Shown: in pieces, positions 7,418 through 8,355 of the stretch
How the letters are laid out: every line of letters starts with the position of its first letter
Position numbering within the stretch: the first letter of the stretch is position 1
Origin: Chitinophagaceae bacterium
GTDB lineage: Bacteria > Bacteroidota > Bacteroidia > Chitinophagales > Chitinophagaceae
Length of the DNA: 8,355 nt
NCBI GenBank assembly: GCA_017882205.1
Contig: JADGPY010000425.1
Location: 1-8,355, forward strand
Reading direction: 5' to 3'
Notes under the pieces: generated by a model
What the model saw: the letters and a program-made list of their open reading frames with translations, nothing else
What the model was told of the DNA's origin: nothing
Databases searched by the model: none
Made by a program: the position numbers and the translations under genes

Positions 7418-7480
7418 ACCTGCATATCAAACCCGGGGTTACACAAATACTATCACTCCTATGCAACTAAATATTCTGCT

Positions 7481-8355
7481 TTACTCCTGAAATTCTTTTA
7501 CAAATTTATTTATCTGATCGGTGCTAATGCTTCTCTTTCCCGCATCCACCACTATCCGGTATCGAAACGTAACTGACTCTCCTTTTTTTAAAGTTAGATT
7601 TTTGGAACTCTTCCCATTTGTAAATACATTTTCTCCCAATGGATTGGCTGCAAACAGGCCATATCCCCTGGCATGCCAGAAAGTAGGATAATTTGGATTC
7701 TTAGGATGATCAATAATGGCAATGCTTACAGAATCATTTCCCATCTTTCCATAGACCTTACACCATACTGCTCTTGTGCTCCAGGCATCATTTCCCTGTT
7801 TACCTTCGCTGGTAATATAATTTCCATTCGGTATGTTATCCGAACCTCCTTTTACAATAGTTACATTTCCTTTATCATCTGTAAACTTTTGATCCTGGGT
7901 AGTAGGTATCTGGAGTTCATGTGCAAGCCTCATTCCCAGTAAGCCATCTTTGGCATCTTTGAAAGTAACTTCTGTTTTGGCTGTTAATGTTGTTGTTCTG
8001 TCAATGATTCGCTTATGGCCAAGCTCGCTAAATTCAAGCCGGGTATTCTCTTCCAGCAATATTTCGTTGGCCTGATTTGTCCAGTTGGCGTGGTAAGATA
8101 AAATTCCTTTTTCTCCATTTTTTGCCTCAACAATCCGATCTGTTTTTATCCAGCCATATAAATTTTTCTTTGCTTTTGGGATAGCATATGAATTATTCCA
8201 AAAATCCAATCCATTTACATTTTCATAGTTAAACCATATTCCAATATGATGAGGATGATCGGTTGGATCTCCTTGTCTCGGATGCAATGGGAATCCCCTG
8301 GTAACATCCTTCCCATCGGATGCATATACAGGATATAGAACAGGCTTTTCCAAGG
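7481..8355 (-). CDS. PmoA-like / DUF6807 family protein, C-terminal part (5' end outside window)
   Basis: The minus-strand frame is open to the right window edge. The first possible start, a TTG at 8353, falls inside a typical LEKPVLYPVYASDG family segment, so the true start is outside. About 290 residues are visible. Family landmarks are KPVLYPV, VTRGFPL, the His-rich DHPHHIGIWF (H33, H35, H36 counted from the TTG) and NVNGLDFW. Later come a beta-rich core with GLLGMRLAHELQIP, then DHPKNPNYPTFWHARGYGLFAANPLG at about 215-240, and a closing beta strand VTFRYRIVVDAG. The name PmoA is a historical label in databases for this family. Nothing here suggests a methane monooxygenase subunit. Members often sit near sugar oxidoreductase and carbohydrate-use genes in Bacteroidota, so a role in carbohydrate metabolism is a guess. 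The N-terminus, including any signal peptide, cannot be seen. It converges on the cupin gene. Confidence 0.88.
   Translation of the reverse strand, partial: LEKPVLYPVYASDGKDVTRGFPLHPRQGDPTDHPHHIGIWFNYENVNGLDFWNNSYAIPKAKKNLYGWIKTDRIVEAKNGEKGILSYHANWTNQANEILLEENTRLEFSELGHKRIIDRTTTLTAKTEVTFKDAKDGLLGMRLAHELQIPTTQDQKFTDDKGNVTIVKGGSDNIPNGNYITSEGKQGNDAWSTRAVWCKVYGKMGNDSVSIAIIDHPKNPNYPTFWHARGYGLFAANPLGENVFTNGKSSKNLTLKKGESVTFRYRIVVDAGKRSISTDQINKFVKEFQE

Noticed and set aside
7430..7440. AACCCGGGGTT palindrome as a terminator between the cupin and PmoA-like genes
   Set aside because: The stem would be only 4 bp with a minimal loop and no T-run follows, so it is too weak to call.
7673..7942. Plus-strand open frame of 89 codons
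   Set aside because: It is antisense to the PmoA-like gene and has no recognisable features.

Overview
The window looks like chromosomal DNA from a Bacteroidota bacterium, most plausibly of the Chitinophagaceae/Sphingobacteriia type. Three things suggest this: moderately AT-rich coding DNA, starts preceded by A-rich leaders rather than spaced Shine-Dalgarno sequences, and a gene mix of a modular Ig-like surface protein, a TolC-adaptor-RND operon and a PmoA/DUF6807-family protein. The lineage is inferred from protein style, not from a marker gene.

Layout: (1) Positions 2-994, plus strand, hold the C-terminal 330 residues of a large extracellular modular protein whose start lies left of the window. 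(2) Positions 995-1119 separate two converging genes and hold two hairpins. The first has arms built from 7-bp units. (3) Positions 1120-6789, minus strand, form one tight operon transcribed as TolC-like outer-membrane channel, lipoprotein adaptor, then AcrB/MexB-type RND pump. Gaps are 14 and 4 nt. Together they encode a complete tripartite drug/solute efflux machine. (4) Positions 6790-6964 are a divergent control region with a strong dyad but no regulator gene beside it. (5) Positions 6965-7417, plus strand, encode a small secreted cupin with an intact metal-binding site. (6) Positions 7481-8355, minus strand, hold the C-terminal 291 codons or so of a PmoA/DUF6807-family protein whose start lies right of the window.

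The efflux genes work together: the pump takes substrate from the inner membrane or periplasm, the adaptor bridges, and the channel exports. The cupin shares the upstream control region with this operon and could be co-regulated, but nothing shows a functional link. The surface protein and the PmoA-like protein appear to be unrelated neighbours.

I found no RNA gene, CRISPR array, insertion sequence or clear previously undescribed system. The most interesting points are the 7-bp-unit hairpin at 1001-1057, the dyad between efflux operon and cupin, and the apparent loss of most aromatic residues in the pump's distal substrate pocket.
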